Shown here piece after piece: positions 34,353-42,893 of a stretch of DNA of 64,000 nucleotides (its first letter is position 1; each line of letters opens with the position of its first letter). The stretch spans positions 1 to 64,000 of the forward strand of contig NZ_JAPCHW010000009.1 of assembly GCF_026107515.2 (NCBI RefSeq). The letters run 5' to 3'. A program made the position numbers and the translations under genes. This DNA comes from Glutamicibacter sp. MNS18 (GTDB taxonomy: Bacteria > Actinomycetota > Actinomycetes > Actinomycetales > Micrococcaceae). The notes beneath the pieces were generated by a model. The model ran no database searches. It was not told the origin of the DNA and worked only from the letters and a program-made list of their open reading frames with translations.

Positions 34353-35033
34353 GCCGCCACCGGCCAAGGCGAGGATCACCAGCAACCAGAGGCTGGCAAA
34401 GGTTCGGGTGGAAGCGGCAATCAGGTAGGCGTCCGAGCTCCCGATCTCGGTTCGCCTCCAGGTATGCACCGACAAGAGCTTGAGGCAATCACGTAACCCG
34501 GCGACCAGGAGAAAACCCGCCAGCAGCATCGTCACATAGACGAAGGCGTCGGTCGGGGCGAAAAAGACCACGCCAAGAGCCAGCAACGCGCTGGCCACGC
34601 AGACCACGAGCGCCGGAAAATTCCTCACGAAAACCAGCGCCAGACAGAAGAACAGGGCGTAGATCCCCAACGCCGCTCCGGGATATCCCGCCGCGGCGGC
34701 AGCCAGCAACCCGGCGGCGCACCAAATGGGTGCCGGATAGCCGAAGATGCCGGAGATGACCACCGAAATCTTCCCGCGGCCGCGGCTGACCACCTCACCG
34801 GAGTGGTCCCAGCCCAGACGCAGGCCGGTGACGAACCGTCCGGTGAACAAGGCACTGATCACATGCCCCAGTTCGTGGACCAGGGTGGAGTACATTCCGG
34901 TCAACCGCCAGGACGGTCGTGGCAGCACCAGCAGTGCCACCAGAGCAGCCAGGATAAGCCACTGCCATCCGTCAAGTTCCACCGGCTGATGAAGACTCAG
35001 CCGAAGCCACAGCTCACTGAGGGTTTCGCCCAC
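34314..35033 (-). CDS. M50-like membrane metalloprotease
   Basis: A 239-residue membrane protein with six or so helices. The zinc motif HELGH at residues 53-57 (His53, Glu54, His57) is within YSTLVHELGHVISALFTGR. The second-ligand region, expected in a later helix, is less clear (FGYPAPIWCAA). It belongs to a short M50B-like actinobacterial group of unknown substrate. Its last 39 bases overlap the end of the yihY-like gene in the opposite direction. Confidence 0.8.
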   Translation of the reverse strand: MGETLSELWLRLSLHQPVELDGWQWLILAALVALLVLPRPSWRLTGMYSTLVHELGHVISALFTGRFVTGLRLGWDHSGEVVSRGRGKISVVISGIFGYPAPIWCAAGLLAAAAAGYPGAALGIYALFFCLALVFVRNFPALVVCVASALLALGVVFFAPTDAFVYVTMLLAGFLLVAGLRDCLKLLSVHTWRRTEIGSSDAYLIAASTRTFASLWLLVILALAGGGLWLAVASLLRII

Positions 35034-35312
35034 TGCATGCCTTCCGATCTCCCACGTCGGTGCACCAGGTGTGCACCTGTTCCGAGCTTACGCACCGGTA
35101 CCGGGGATGAGGCGGATTATCGCGGTGTTGATCGGCTTCGGGCCAGCACCGATCCGTTGCCCGGGTGCGGCCAGCCTGGCGCCCGGCGTGCCGCCTGCCC
35201 GGTAGCCAGAGTGCTGGTGCGGCAGTTCAATCGGGTGGCGGGATAGGATTTCTGCCCCCCGGCATAGGATTGGGGGTAGAAGACCATTGGCCACGACCCG
35301 TAGGAGTTTTTC

Positions 35313-35618
35313 ATGTCACGTCTTGTTTCAACCGCTTTGGCTGTTGGCGGGCTCACCGGCGGTTTCGCCACGGCCCGGGGCACCCGCAACCGTCCCCTGG
35401 GCGGTGCAGTACTCGCGGCAGCGGGCACCGGGGCCTTCCTGGTGTGGAGGAAGGACGCCGGTACCGGACGGGCGATTGTCCTGACTCTCGCCTATCTGGC
35501 GGCCTTCGGAGGGTCCCACCCGCTGGCCAAGAACGTGGGCCCGTGGACTGCGGTCAACACCGTGAGCACCGGTGTGGGATTGGCATCCCTGCTCCTTGGC
35601 GGGCGCCGCAGGAAGTAG
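35313..35618 (+). CDS. Small membrane protein of unknown function
   Basis: A 101-residue hydrophobic protein with three likely helices (LVSTALAVGGLTGGFATA, GGAVLAAAGTGAFLVW, AIVLTLAYLAAFGG) and a basic end GGRRRK. A GTAGGAG ribosome site lies upstream of the ATG, which, with the hydrophobic pattern, supports a real gene. Not recognised as a named family. It sits alone between divergent and parallel neighbours. Confidence 0.65.
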   Translation: MSRLVSTALAVGGLTGGFATARGTRNRPLGGAVLAAAGTGAFLVWRKDAGTGRAIVLTLAYLAAFGGSHPLAKNVGPWTAVNTVSTGVGLASLLLGGRRRK

Positions 35619-35729
35619 CTAGCGGTCGCGGCTCCTGCGGCAAACAGTGAGTCCAGGGGACCAAACAGTCGAGGGCGGGTGCTACGTTGACTGGGTAGAC
35701 AGATCGGGCCAACGAAAGGCATCCGCCCC

Positions 35730-38700
35730 GTGTTTTTCCTCCAGGAGCGCTTCATCTTCTCCGCCAGCGACCTGAGCATCGCCGTTGCTTGTGAATACCA
35801 GTCGCTGTATCTGCTGGATATCAAACTCGGTCGCCGCGCGGTCCCCGATTTCGGAACCGATGAGATGCTCGAACGCGCCGCACAGCTCGGTGACGTTCAC
35901 GAACAACGCGTCCTGGCCGACCTGGTGGCCCGGTTCGGAAACTACGACCCGGCCACGGGCCGCGGCGTCATCCAGTTCACCGACCGCCCGGAGATGACCC
36001 ATGAAGCCTTGGGCAACGCCCATCGCCGGACCATCGAGGCCCTGCGCAGCGGGGCCGACGTCGTCTTCCAGGCGACCTTCTACGACGGGTCCTTTGTCGG
36101 GTTCGCGGATTTCCTGGTGCGTCAACCCGATGGTTCCTGGGCCGTGTGGGATACCAAGTTGGCCCGTCATGCACGGGTCAGCGCGTTACTCCAGCTTGGT
36201 GCCTATGCCGACCAGATGCTGGCCGAGGGGATCACGGTGGATCCGCACAGCACCCTGGTCCTGGGCGACGGCACCCATTCGGTACACCGCATAACCGAGA
36301 TCCTGCCGGTTTTCCGGGCCCAGCGTGCCAAGTTCCTGGAGCTGACCGCGGGGCATCGGGAATCGGGACAGCCGGTGCAGTGGGATTCCGGGAGCATCAA
36401 GGTCTGCGGACGTTGCGATTACTGTGCCGAACAGGTCAGCGCCACCGATGACGTACTGCAGGTGGCCAACATGTCCATGGTCCAGCGTTCCAAACTGCGC
36501 CAACGCGGCATCCGCACCATGCATCAGCTGGCACAGCTTGCCGTCCCCGAGGGCACCTCACTGGCCCGCCATGTGGAACAGGCCCGGATGCAGTTGGGGC
36601 TGAGCGAGATCGATGGTTCGGTTCACGGGGTGTCCTACAAGCTCAAGACTTCCACCGAAACCATCAGCTCCCTCCCGCAGCCGGATCGAGGGGATATTTT
36701 CTTCGATTTCGAAGGGGACCCCATGTACCAGGAGCCTTCCGATGGCTCCTGGGGGTTGGAGTACCTGTTCGGTGTCGTGGAAATCGACACCGGCTCCCCC
36801 GTGTTCCGACCCTTCTGGGCGCACAACCGCGCCCAGGAGCGTGGCGCGTTCCTGCAGTTCATCCAGTATGTCAACGAGCGACGCCGACGATTCCCGCATA
36901 TGCGCATCTACCACTATGCCCCGTATGAGAAGACCGCCTTGCGTAACCTGTCGCAGACCCATGTCACCGGGGAGGAAGCCATAGACGCGTGGTTGCGTGA
37001 GGGGTTGCTGGTTGACCTGTACGAGGCGGTACGCAATTCGCTGGTACTCTCGACCCGTTCCTACTCCATCAAGAAGCTCGAACCGCTCTACATGGGTGAT
37101 CATCTGCGTGGCGGCGATGTCACCGATGCCGGCGCCTCGGTGGTGGCCTACGCCCACTATGTGCAGGCCCAGCAGAGCGGTCACCGGGATGAGGCCGAAC
37201 GGATCCTGGCGTCCATTGCCGACTACAACGAATACGACTGCCTGTCCACGTTGCGGTTGCGCGACTGGCTACTGTCGCTGGTTCCGGGCACCCGGCGCGC
37301 ACCGCGTGAACCGGTAATGGAACCCCCGCTGCCGGAGGTGGTGGCCGAACCCACCGCGGAGGAAAAGCGGCTGCAGGAGTACATTGCCGGTCTTCCCGTG
37401 GGGCAGCCGCTGAGCGACGACGACCGGGCGATCGCCATGGTGGCTGCCGCCACCGGCTACCACCGACGAGAACGGAAGCAATTCTGGTGGGAGCACTTCG
37501 ACCGGCTCGCGGCCCCGGTCGAGGACTGGTCCGAAACCCGCGGGGTATTCATCGTGGAGCAGGTGGAACCGGTAACCGACTGGGAGAAGCCCACCGCGCG
37601 CTCGCGGACCCTGGCCCGGACCACCAAGGTCTACGGCACACTGGCCGAAGGGTCACTCGTCTCACCCGGCACCGGCTTTTTCGCCATGTTCGACGGCCAA
37701 CTACCCGAGGGCATGGAATCCGAGGACACAACACGTGGCGGGGCGTTCAACACCACCGTACTGGAGGTGGCCGAGGACCACCTGGTGATCCAGGAGAAGT
37801 CCACTACCCGGATCCCGGCATACGGTTCGGTGCCGATGGCACTGACCCCTGACCAGCCGATCCGCACCGCCAGCATCGAGCAGGCCCTGTCCGAAATCGC
37901 CAACCGGGTGGGCTCCATGGTCCCGGCCCTGCCGCAGACCGCCGGAATCGATATCCTGCGGCGCATCCCGCCCCGTTTCAAGACCTTCCAGGTTCCCCCG
38001 GCCCCGGAGCGTGTGGACGGTTCGGCCCAGGTCGATCAGGCGGTGGTCAAGGCGCTACTGGATCTGGACAATTCCTACCTGGCCGTGCAGGGCCCTCCAG
38101 GCACGGGCAAGACCTTCGTCGCCTCCCATGTCATCACCGCACTGGTGGAGCACGGTTGGAAGATCGGTGTGGTTGCCCAGTCCCATGCCGTGGTCGAGAA
38201 CGTGTTGACCAAGGCTGTGGACGCAGGGGTCCCGGCCCAGCTGGTCGCGAAGAAGACCAACCACGACCGCCCGGTGAACTGGCTGGGGACCGGGGCGACC
38301 GCTGTGACCGAGTTGCTCGCCGGAGACGAGGGCTGCCTGATTGGCGGTACCGCCTGGACATTGACGGGCAAGCAGGTTCCGGCCGGAAGCCTGGATCTGT
38401 TGGTCATCGATGAAGCCGGGCAGTATTCCCTGGCCAATACCCTGGCGGTGTCGGTGGCGGCACGAAACCTGCTGTTGCTGGGCGATCCGCAACAGTTGCC
38501 CCAGGTAACCCAGGGCTCGCACCCGCAGCCGGTGGATGAATCGGCGCTGGGATGGCTTTCGGCCGGGCACCCGATCCTGCCGGCCGAGCTGGGGTATTTC
38601 CTGGCGGCCTCATGGCGGATGCACCCGCAACTGTGTGCCAAGGTCTCGGAGCTGAGCTATGACGGGAAGTTGTTCTCCGCCCCGGCAGCCGGCGAGCGCA

Positions 38701-39191
38701 GGCTCACCGGCCCGCCCGCCGGGGTGGAGACCCGGCTGGTCGGCCACTGCGGCAATACGACCAGTAGCCGCGAGGAGGCCGAACAGATCGTGGAACTGGT
38801 CCACGAGCACCTGGGGCTTGACTGGGTAGCGACCCCCGGCAGCGCTCCGCGCCCGTTGCAGGAGGGGGACATCCTGGTGGTGGCGGCCTACAACGCGCAG
38901 GTGCAGTTGCTGCATGAAGTCCTCGGGCAGCACGGCTACGGGGGTGTCCGGGTGGGAACCGTGGATAAGTTCCAGGGCCAGGAGGCCCCGGTGGTACTGA
39001 TGTCGATGGCGTGCTCCAGCGCCGATGACGCTGCGCGGGGTATCGACTTCCTGCTCAACCGCAACCGGGTGAATGTGGCGATATCCCGCGGCCAGTGGCG
39101 CGCGGTGATCGTGCGTTCGCCACGGTTGACCGACTACCTGCCGGCAACCATCACCAGCCTGTCGCAGCTCGGGGCGTTCCTGAGCCTATAA
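35730..39191 (+). CDS. TM0106-type RecB-like nuclease/Upf1-like helicase
   Basis: An 1153-residue three-part protein. Residues 1-250 are a RecB/Cas4-like nuclease with D-x-K in WAVWDTKLA and four Cys (Cys21, then Cys226, 229, 232 in CGRCDYC) that may hold an Fe-S cluster, as in Cas4 and AddB. Residues about 320-520 are an RNase H-like (YprB-type) exonuclease domain with Asp326 and Glu328 in DFEGDP, and DYNEYDC near the end. The rest is a superfamily 1B helicase: Walker A GPPGTGKT at 788-795, DEAG at 894-897, GDPQQLPQV, KFQGQE and an NVAISRGQWRAVIVRS end. It starts at GTG 35730. It is probably a DNA repair or defence nuclease; the exact role is unknown. Confidence 0.88.
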   Translation: MFFLQERFIFSASDLSIAVACEYQSLYLLDIKLGRRAVPDFGTDEMLERAAQLGDVHEQRVLADLVARFGNYDPATGRGVIQFTDRPEMTHEALGNAHRRTIEALRSGADVVFQATFYDGSFVGFADFLVRQPDGSWAVWDTKLARHARVSALLQLGAYADQMLAEGITVDPHSTLVLGDGTHSVHRITEILPVFRAQRAKFLELTAGHRESGQPVQWDSGSIKVCGRCDYCAEQVSATDDVLQVANMSMVQRSKLRQRGIRTMHQLAQLAVPEGTSLARHVEQARMQLGLSEIDGSVHGVSYKLKTSTETISSLPQPDRGDIFFDFEGDPMYQEPSDGSWGLEYLFGVVEIDTGSPVFRPFWAHNRAQERGAFLQFIQYVNERRRRFPHMRIYHYAPYEKTALRNLSQTHVTGEEAIDAWLREGLLVDLYEAVRNSLVLSTRSYSIKKLEPLYMGDHLRGGDVTDAGASVVAYAHYVQAQQSGHRDEAERILASIADYNEYDCLSTLRLRDWLLSLVPGTRRAPREPVMEPPLPEVVAEPTAEEKRLQEYIAGLPVGQPLSDDDRAIAMVAAATGYHRRERKQFWWEHFDRLAAPVEDWSETRGVFIVEQVEPVTDWEKPTARSRTLARTTKVYGTLAEGSLVSPGTGFFAMFDGQLPEGMESEDTTRGGAFNTTVLEVAEDHLVIQEKSTTRIPAYGSVPMALTPDQPIRTASIEQALSEIANRVGSMVPALPQTAGIDILRRIPPRFKTFQVPPAPERVDGSAQVDQAVVKALLDLDNSYLAVQGPPGTGKTFVASHVITALVEHGWKIGVVAQSHAVVENVLTKAVDAGVPAQLVAKKTNHDRPVNWLGTGATAVTELLAGDEGCLIGGTAWTLTGKQVPAGSLDLLVIDEAGQYSLANTLAVSVAARNLLLLGDPQQLPQVTQGSHPQPVDESALGWLSAGHPILPAELGYFLAASWRMHPQLCAKVSELSYDGKLFSAPAAGERRLTGPPAGVETRLVGHCGNTTSSREEAEQIVELVHEHLGLDWVATPGSAPRPLQEGDILVVAAYNAQVQLLHEVLGQHGYGGVRVGTVDKFQGQEAPVVLMSMACSSADDAARGIDFLLNRNRVNVAISRGQWRAVIVRSPRLTDYLPATITSLSQLGAFLSL

Positions 39192-39211
39192 CCGACCTAC
39201 GCACGGACCGC

Positions 39212-40477
39212 CTAGCGGGCCTTGTCGATCACCTCGTCAACATCGAAGAAGGTCGACAGAACCGGCCGGTCCCCGCGTTGTTCCTTCGCGAATTGCAGCC
39301 CATCGACATTGATGCGCATCTGCCGCTGGTAGTCATCGGTTTGTTGCATCCACGCCGTGGTGGTGCCATCCACGCCGTAGAAGTAGCGGAACCCGGCGTC
39401 CTTGAACAGCTGGTATCTGGCGCCCGAGTACTTGCCCACCCGGGCGATGTCGGATCCGAAGGGGTAGATCAGGTGGGGGGTATCACCCAGAATCGGCTGC
39501 ACTTCCTTGGTCCACAGCTTGGTGTCGCGTTTGAGACGTTCCATGCTGACGGTTCCGGTGGCAATATGTCCCCAGGAGTGGGAAGCGAAAACCCAGCCGT
39601 CCTCCTTCATCGCCTCGGCGATTCGGGCTGCGGTTTCCTTGTCCTGCTTCATGTTCTTGTTATCCGGGTACTGGCTGTCCGAGGTGCGGTAGCCGAACAG
39701 GCCGTTGTAGCCGGTCATGGCCAGCAGGCCCTTGGCCCCGCGGTAGGAGAACTCCGGATGTTCCTCGACGAAGTCATCGACCATGGTGCTCACGTCATAT
39801 GCACCGGTGTGTTCCTTGCCTTCGGCGTCGGTGTAGACATTACGCACGTCGCCGTCCTTGGTGAGCACCAGCTTGTCGGCGAACCCGTCCCCGTCCATGT
39901 ACTCGTAGTAGCTCACATCGTCAATGGAGAGTACCAGCGGCTTTTTGCCCGGTGGCAACATGATGTCGCGGTACTTCATGTTCCCGTTCTTGTCCGGGCG
40001 GGCGAAGTCGGTGGGTTTGACCAGTACGTAGTCGCGTTCATGGAGTTCTTCGAGGATGGCTGCGAATTCGTCCTGGGTGACCATGTAGTCCTTGTACCCC
40101 TGGGCTTGCCCATCCCCGTCGAAGGCGCGCCGGGTATCCACTACCAGCGAGTGGAAGAACAGGTGCGGGATGCGGTCCGGTGATTCCCAGGCAACGGTCG
40201 CGGCCTTTTCCTCTTCCAGCCCGGCAACCATGGAGGAGAGTTGTTCATTCGCATCATCCTGTACCAGCTTGATAGCCGCATTGAAGTCGTACATATCGGC
40301 TAGGCGGTTCACCTCCGCCTTGACCGACTGGACGCGTTCGGTTTCCTGGGCTTCAGCCTGTTGCCTTTGCTGCTCGGCCTTGGTTTCGGCCTCGGTGGGG
40401 CCCGGCTCCGCGGCGCTGCAGCCGCCGAGTACCATTGAGAGGATCGCCACCGAGGAGAGGATCGTGGTTCGCTTCAC
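39212..40477 (-). CDS. Polysaccharide-deacetylase-like lipoprotein
   Basis: A 421-residue exported protein. A signal peptide ends in the lipobox LGGC, so it should be lipid-anchored at the outer face of the membrane. A Gln/Glu-rich helical stretch follows (about residues 25-60). The rest resembles the NodB/polysaccharide deacetylase fold: the metal-side motif TFDDG is replaced by LSIDDVSYYEY, and HSWGH keeps the HxxxH pair. The middle is longer than usual. GTG at 40477 is preferred because GGAAGGA lies nine bases before it; ATG at 40498 is the other option. It is divergent from jetA. Confidence 0.8.
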   Translation of the reverse strand: MKRTTILSSVAILSMVLGGCSAAEPGPTEAETKAEQQRQQAEAQETERVQSVKAEVNRLADMYDFNAAIKLVQDDANEQLSSMVAGLEEEKAATVAWESPDRIPHLFFHSLVVDTRRAFDGDGQAQGYKDYMVTQDEFAAILEELHERDYVLVKPTDFARPDKNGNMKYRDIMLPPGKKPLVLSIDDVSYYEYMDGDGFADKLVLTKDGDVRNVYTDAEGKEHTGAYDVSTMVDDFVEEHPEFSYRGAKGLLAMTGYNGLFGYRTSDSQYPDNKNMKQDKETAARIAEAMKEDGWVFASHSWGHIATGTVSMERLKRDTKLWTKEVQPILGDTPHLIYPFGSDIARVGKYSGARYQLFKDAGFRYFYGVDGTTTAWMQQTDDYQRQMRINVDGLQFAKEQRGDRPVLSTFFDVDEVIDKAR

Positions 40478-40745
40478 GGTTAGGGGTCCTTCCGACATGC
40501 TGCCTTCTGCTTCGGGGTCGCGCCGTTGGCGATCCGAAACGTCTTTCCTGTTCCCGACACTACACAGCTGGATCGGTTAGTTACACCGTGCGATGTAATT
40601 TCGGACAACCCCGTGTCCCCACCGTGCCGGTAGTTCACTGGTCAGTCTGCGGTTTTCCGGCAGACACCCGCACAACTCCCAGTTCCCCCGATGTCCGATG
40701 AACTAGGATGGACAGGTTAGGCAGGCCCCTCGACGAAGGAAGTTT

Positions 40746-42206
40746 ATGCAGCCCTCGCACCGCGCGAATCGCTTGTGGCACCAGTCCCGGCATTTCCGCA
40801 GGTCGGCAGCCTACCGCCTGATATCGGCCCAGCCATGGGCCGTGGCTTTTATCCGGGCCGAGTTCACCGCAGATCGTCCCCGCGTGGCGTTGGAACTGTT
40901 CCATGCCTCGTTGGAATCCTTCCTGAAACTTGCCAGGCAGAGCGATGAACAGGTTCCGGGCACCTATTCGGCCGAGGATTTCGCCGAATCATGGGTGCGG
41001 CAGGGCATCCTCGCCCGGCCGCTGATCGACGGACGCTTCGTCTACGAACCCAGCGCGGCCACCTTGCGGGTGTTGCGTTTCCTGGATGAGATGTCCACGG
41101 ACGACGCGCGATTGAACTCGTCCCGGTTGAACACGTTGTTGACTTCGCTGGAGTCGCTGGCCCACGAGACCGACCCGGATCCCGAGGCGCGCATCCGCGC
41201 GTTGGAGGCCGAGATCGCCCAACGCCAGACCAAGATCGAGGAACTGCGCTCCGGCAAGGACCCGGCAGTGCTCGGTAGCGCCTCCGCCCTGTCGGCCACC
41301 CGATCGGTGCTGGATCTGGCCTCCAGTCTTCCGGCCGACTTCCGCCGGATGCGCGACGGGGTGCGGGATATGCTGCACAGCCTGCGCGAAGGGATCCTGG
41401 ATGCCTCCACCGCCAAGGGGGTCGCGGTGGGACAGGTCCTGGAAGCCGACAAGCAATTGCGTTCCACCGCCGAGGGCGAGACCTTCAGCGGCTTCACCCG
41501 GTTTCTGGGATCCCCCGAAGCGCAGCAGCGTTTCCGGGTGGCGGTCAACGAGGTGCTCGAACGCGACTTCGTTGACGGCCTGGAAGCGGCCGAACGCCAG
41601 ACATTGACCAACCTGCTGCGTGAGCTGCGCCGCCAGGCCAGCGAAGTGCACGAGTCCTACGGCAAGCTCTCCGAGTCGTTGCACAACTTCGTGCAATCCG
41701 ATGATTTCCAGCAGGCGCAGCTGCTGCGACAAGCTATACGCGAAGCGGAGCTGGCCATCAACCGCTCCGTGAACCTGAAACCGCGTTCCACCCTGGCTCC
41801 GGTGGAACTCCACGCCCCGCAATTCGTGACCCTGTCCGGGTTGGGGATCTTCGATCCCTCGGATCACGTCGCACCACCTCCGTTGGCCGACACGCCCCGG
41901 TTCGATGCCAGCGATATCGTCCGGAGCCCGGTGACCCCCAAGGCCGATATGGCCTTTCTGCGTGAGGCGGTGCGGACCCGATTGGAGCAGACCGCCAACT
42001 CCCCGGTGCCGATGCACCAGCTCTACACGGAGCTGCCCGCGGAGCACCGGCACCTGAATACCATCCGCGCACTGGTGGAAATCGGGCGCACCAATGGTGA
42101 ATCGCTCGCCCCGGCCGAACTGCACCCCGTTGATTTCTTCCAGGTGGACGGCAGCACCCGTACCGCGCTGTTGCCCGCACTGAGCTTTACCAAGGAGCCG
42201 CTATGA
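40746..42206 (+). CDS. jetA: JetA/MksF-like kleisin subunit (DUF3375)
   Basis: A 486-residue protein of the DUF3375 family, the kleisin part (JetA/MksF) of Wadjet-type SMC complexes. Recognisable parts are the winged-helix N-terminus (HRANRLWHQSRHFRRSAAYRLIS, FAESWVRQGILARPLIDGRFVYEPSAATLRVLRFLDEM), a central helical region beginning ARIRALEAEIAQRQTKIEELRSG, then FRRMRDGVRDMLHSLREGIL and the VLEADKQLRSTAEGETFSGFTRFL segment. The ATG follows AAGGA. Its stop overlaps the jetB start (ATGA). The complex recognises and extrudes loops on closed circular DNA to limit plasmids. Confidence 0.9.
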   Translation: MQPSHRANRLWHQSRHFRRSAAYRLISAQPWAVAFIRAEFTADRPRVALELFHASLESFLKLARQSDEQVPGTYSAEDFAESWVRQGILARPLIDGRFVYEPSAATLRVLRFLDEMSTDDARLNSSRLNTLLTSLESLAHETDPDPEARIRALEAEIAQRQTKIEELRSGKDPAVLGSASALSATRSVLDLASSLPADFRRMRDGVRDMLHSLREGILDASTAKGVAVGQVLEADKQLRSTAEGETFSGFTRFLGSPEAQQRFRVAVNEVLERDFVDGLEAAERQTLTNLLRELRRQASEVHESYGKLSESLHNFVQSDDFQQAQLLRQAIREAELAINRSVNLKPRSTLAPVELHAPQFVTLSGLGIFDPSDHVAPPPLADTPRFDASDIVRSPVTPKADMAFLREAVRTRLEQTANSPVPMHQLYTELPAEHRHLNTIRALVEIGRTNGESLAPAELHPVDFFQVDGSTRTALLPALSFTKEPL

Positions 42207-42889
42207 GTCCCGGCCTGCCCAACACCGCCCCGACCGTTGAACCCCTCTTCGACGGTGACAGCGGTTCCTTCCCCCTTCACTTGCGCCAGCTGATCGTCAA
42301 GCTGCTACGCGGTCCGTATCTGGATGGCGCGGTGGACGCCGCTGGTTGGCAACTGTTGTTGGATCAGCGTGAGGCCATCAGCCGCTACGTCGCGGAGATC
42401 TTCCTGACCATCAGCCTGGATGAGGACCGCAAGATCGCGATGCTCACTCCCGTCCAGTTGGAGAAGGCCCACACCTCACCCATCGCCCCTCGACGTGGGC
42501 TGAAACGGGATGAGACTCTGCTCGCCCTGCGGCTGCGGCTGTTATTGGAACAGCATGCCGGCAGCGGTACGGACGCGGTGATCTCGCGTTCGGCGATGCA
42601 CGACATCCTGGCCGAACACCGGACATCCAGCGACCGTGATGACAAGCGCTTCGCCGAAGCCTGTGAAGCGGCGATCTCCCGCCTGCACACCCTGCGGCTG
42701 GTCACCAGCACCGAGCTGGCGGACGAGTACAGGATTTCACCGGCGTTGGCCATGGCTTTGCCGATCACCAGCATCCAGGATATTCCCGCCCACATCGCGG
42801 CCATAGACAACACCGAAGCCCAACCGGTATTGCCCGAGGAATCGTCCAACGCAGAACTGGACGATCCAGCTGACCAGGTCCAGGAGTAA
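42203..42889 (+). CDS. jetB: JetB/MksE-like KITE subunit (DUF4194)
   Basis: A 228-residue protein of the DUF4194 family, the KITE winged-helix partner (JetB/MksE) of the SMC complex. Family blocks are LRQLIVKLLRGPYLDGAVDAAGWQLLLDQREAISRYVAEIFLTISLDEDRKIAML, KRDETLLALRLRLLLEQHAG and YRISPALAMALPITSIQDI. Its start overlaps the end of jetA by four bases and its end lies four bases from jetC, so the three are one operon. The C-terminus is acidic and probably disordered. Confidence 0.9.
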   Translation: MSPGLPNTAPTVEPLFDGDSGSFPLHLRQLIVKLLRGPYLDGAVDAAGWQLLLDQREAISRYVAEIFLTISLDEDRKIAMLTPVQLEKAHTSPIAPRRGLKRDETLLALRLRLLLEQHAGSGTDAVISRSAMHDILAEHRTSSDRDDKRFAEACEAAISRLHTLRLVTSTELADEYRISPALAMALPITSIQDIPAHIAAIDNTEAQPVLPEESSNAELDDPADQVQE

Positions 42890-42893
42890 ACGA

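Noticed and set aside
40989-42125. A 378-codon minus-strand frame inside jetA
   Set aside because: Antisense to a strongly supported gene; Gly/Gln/His-rich composition.
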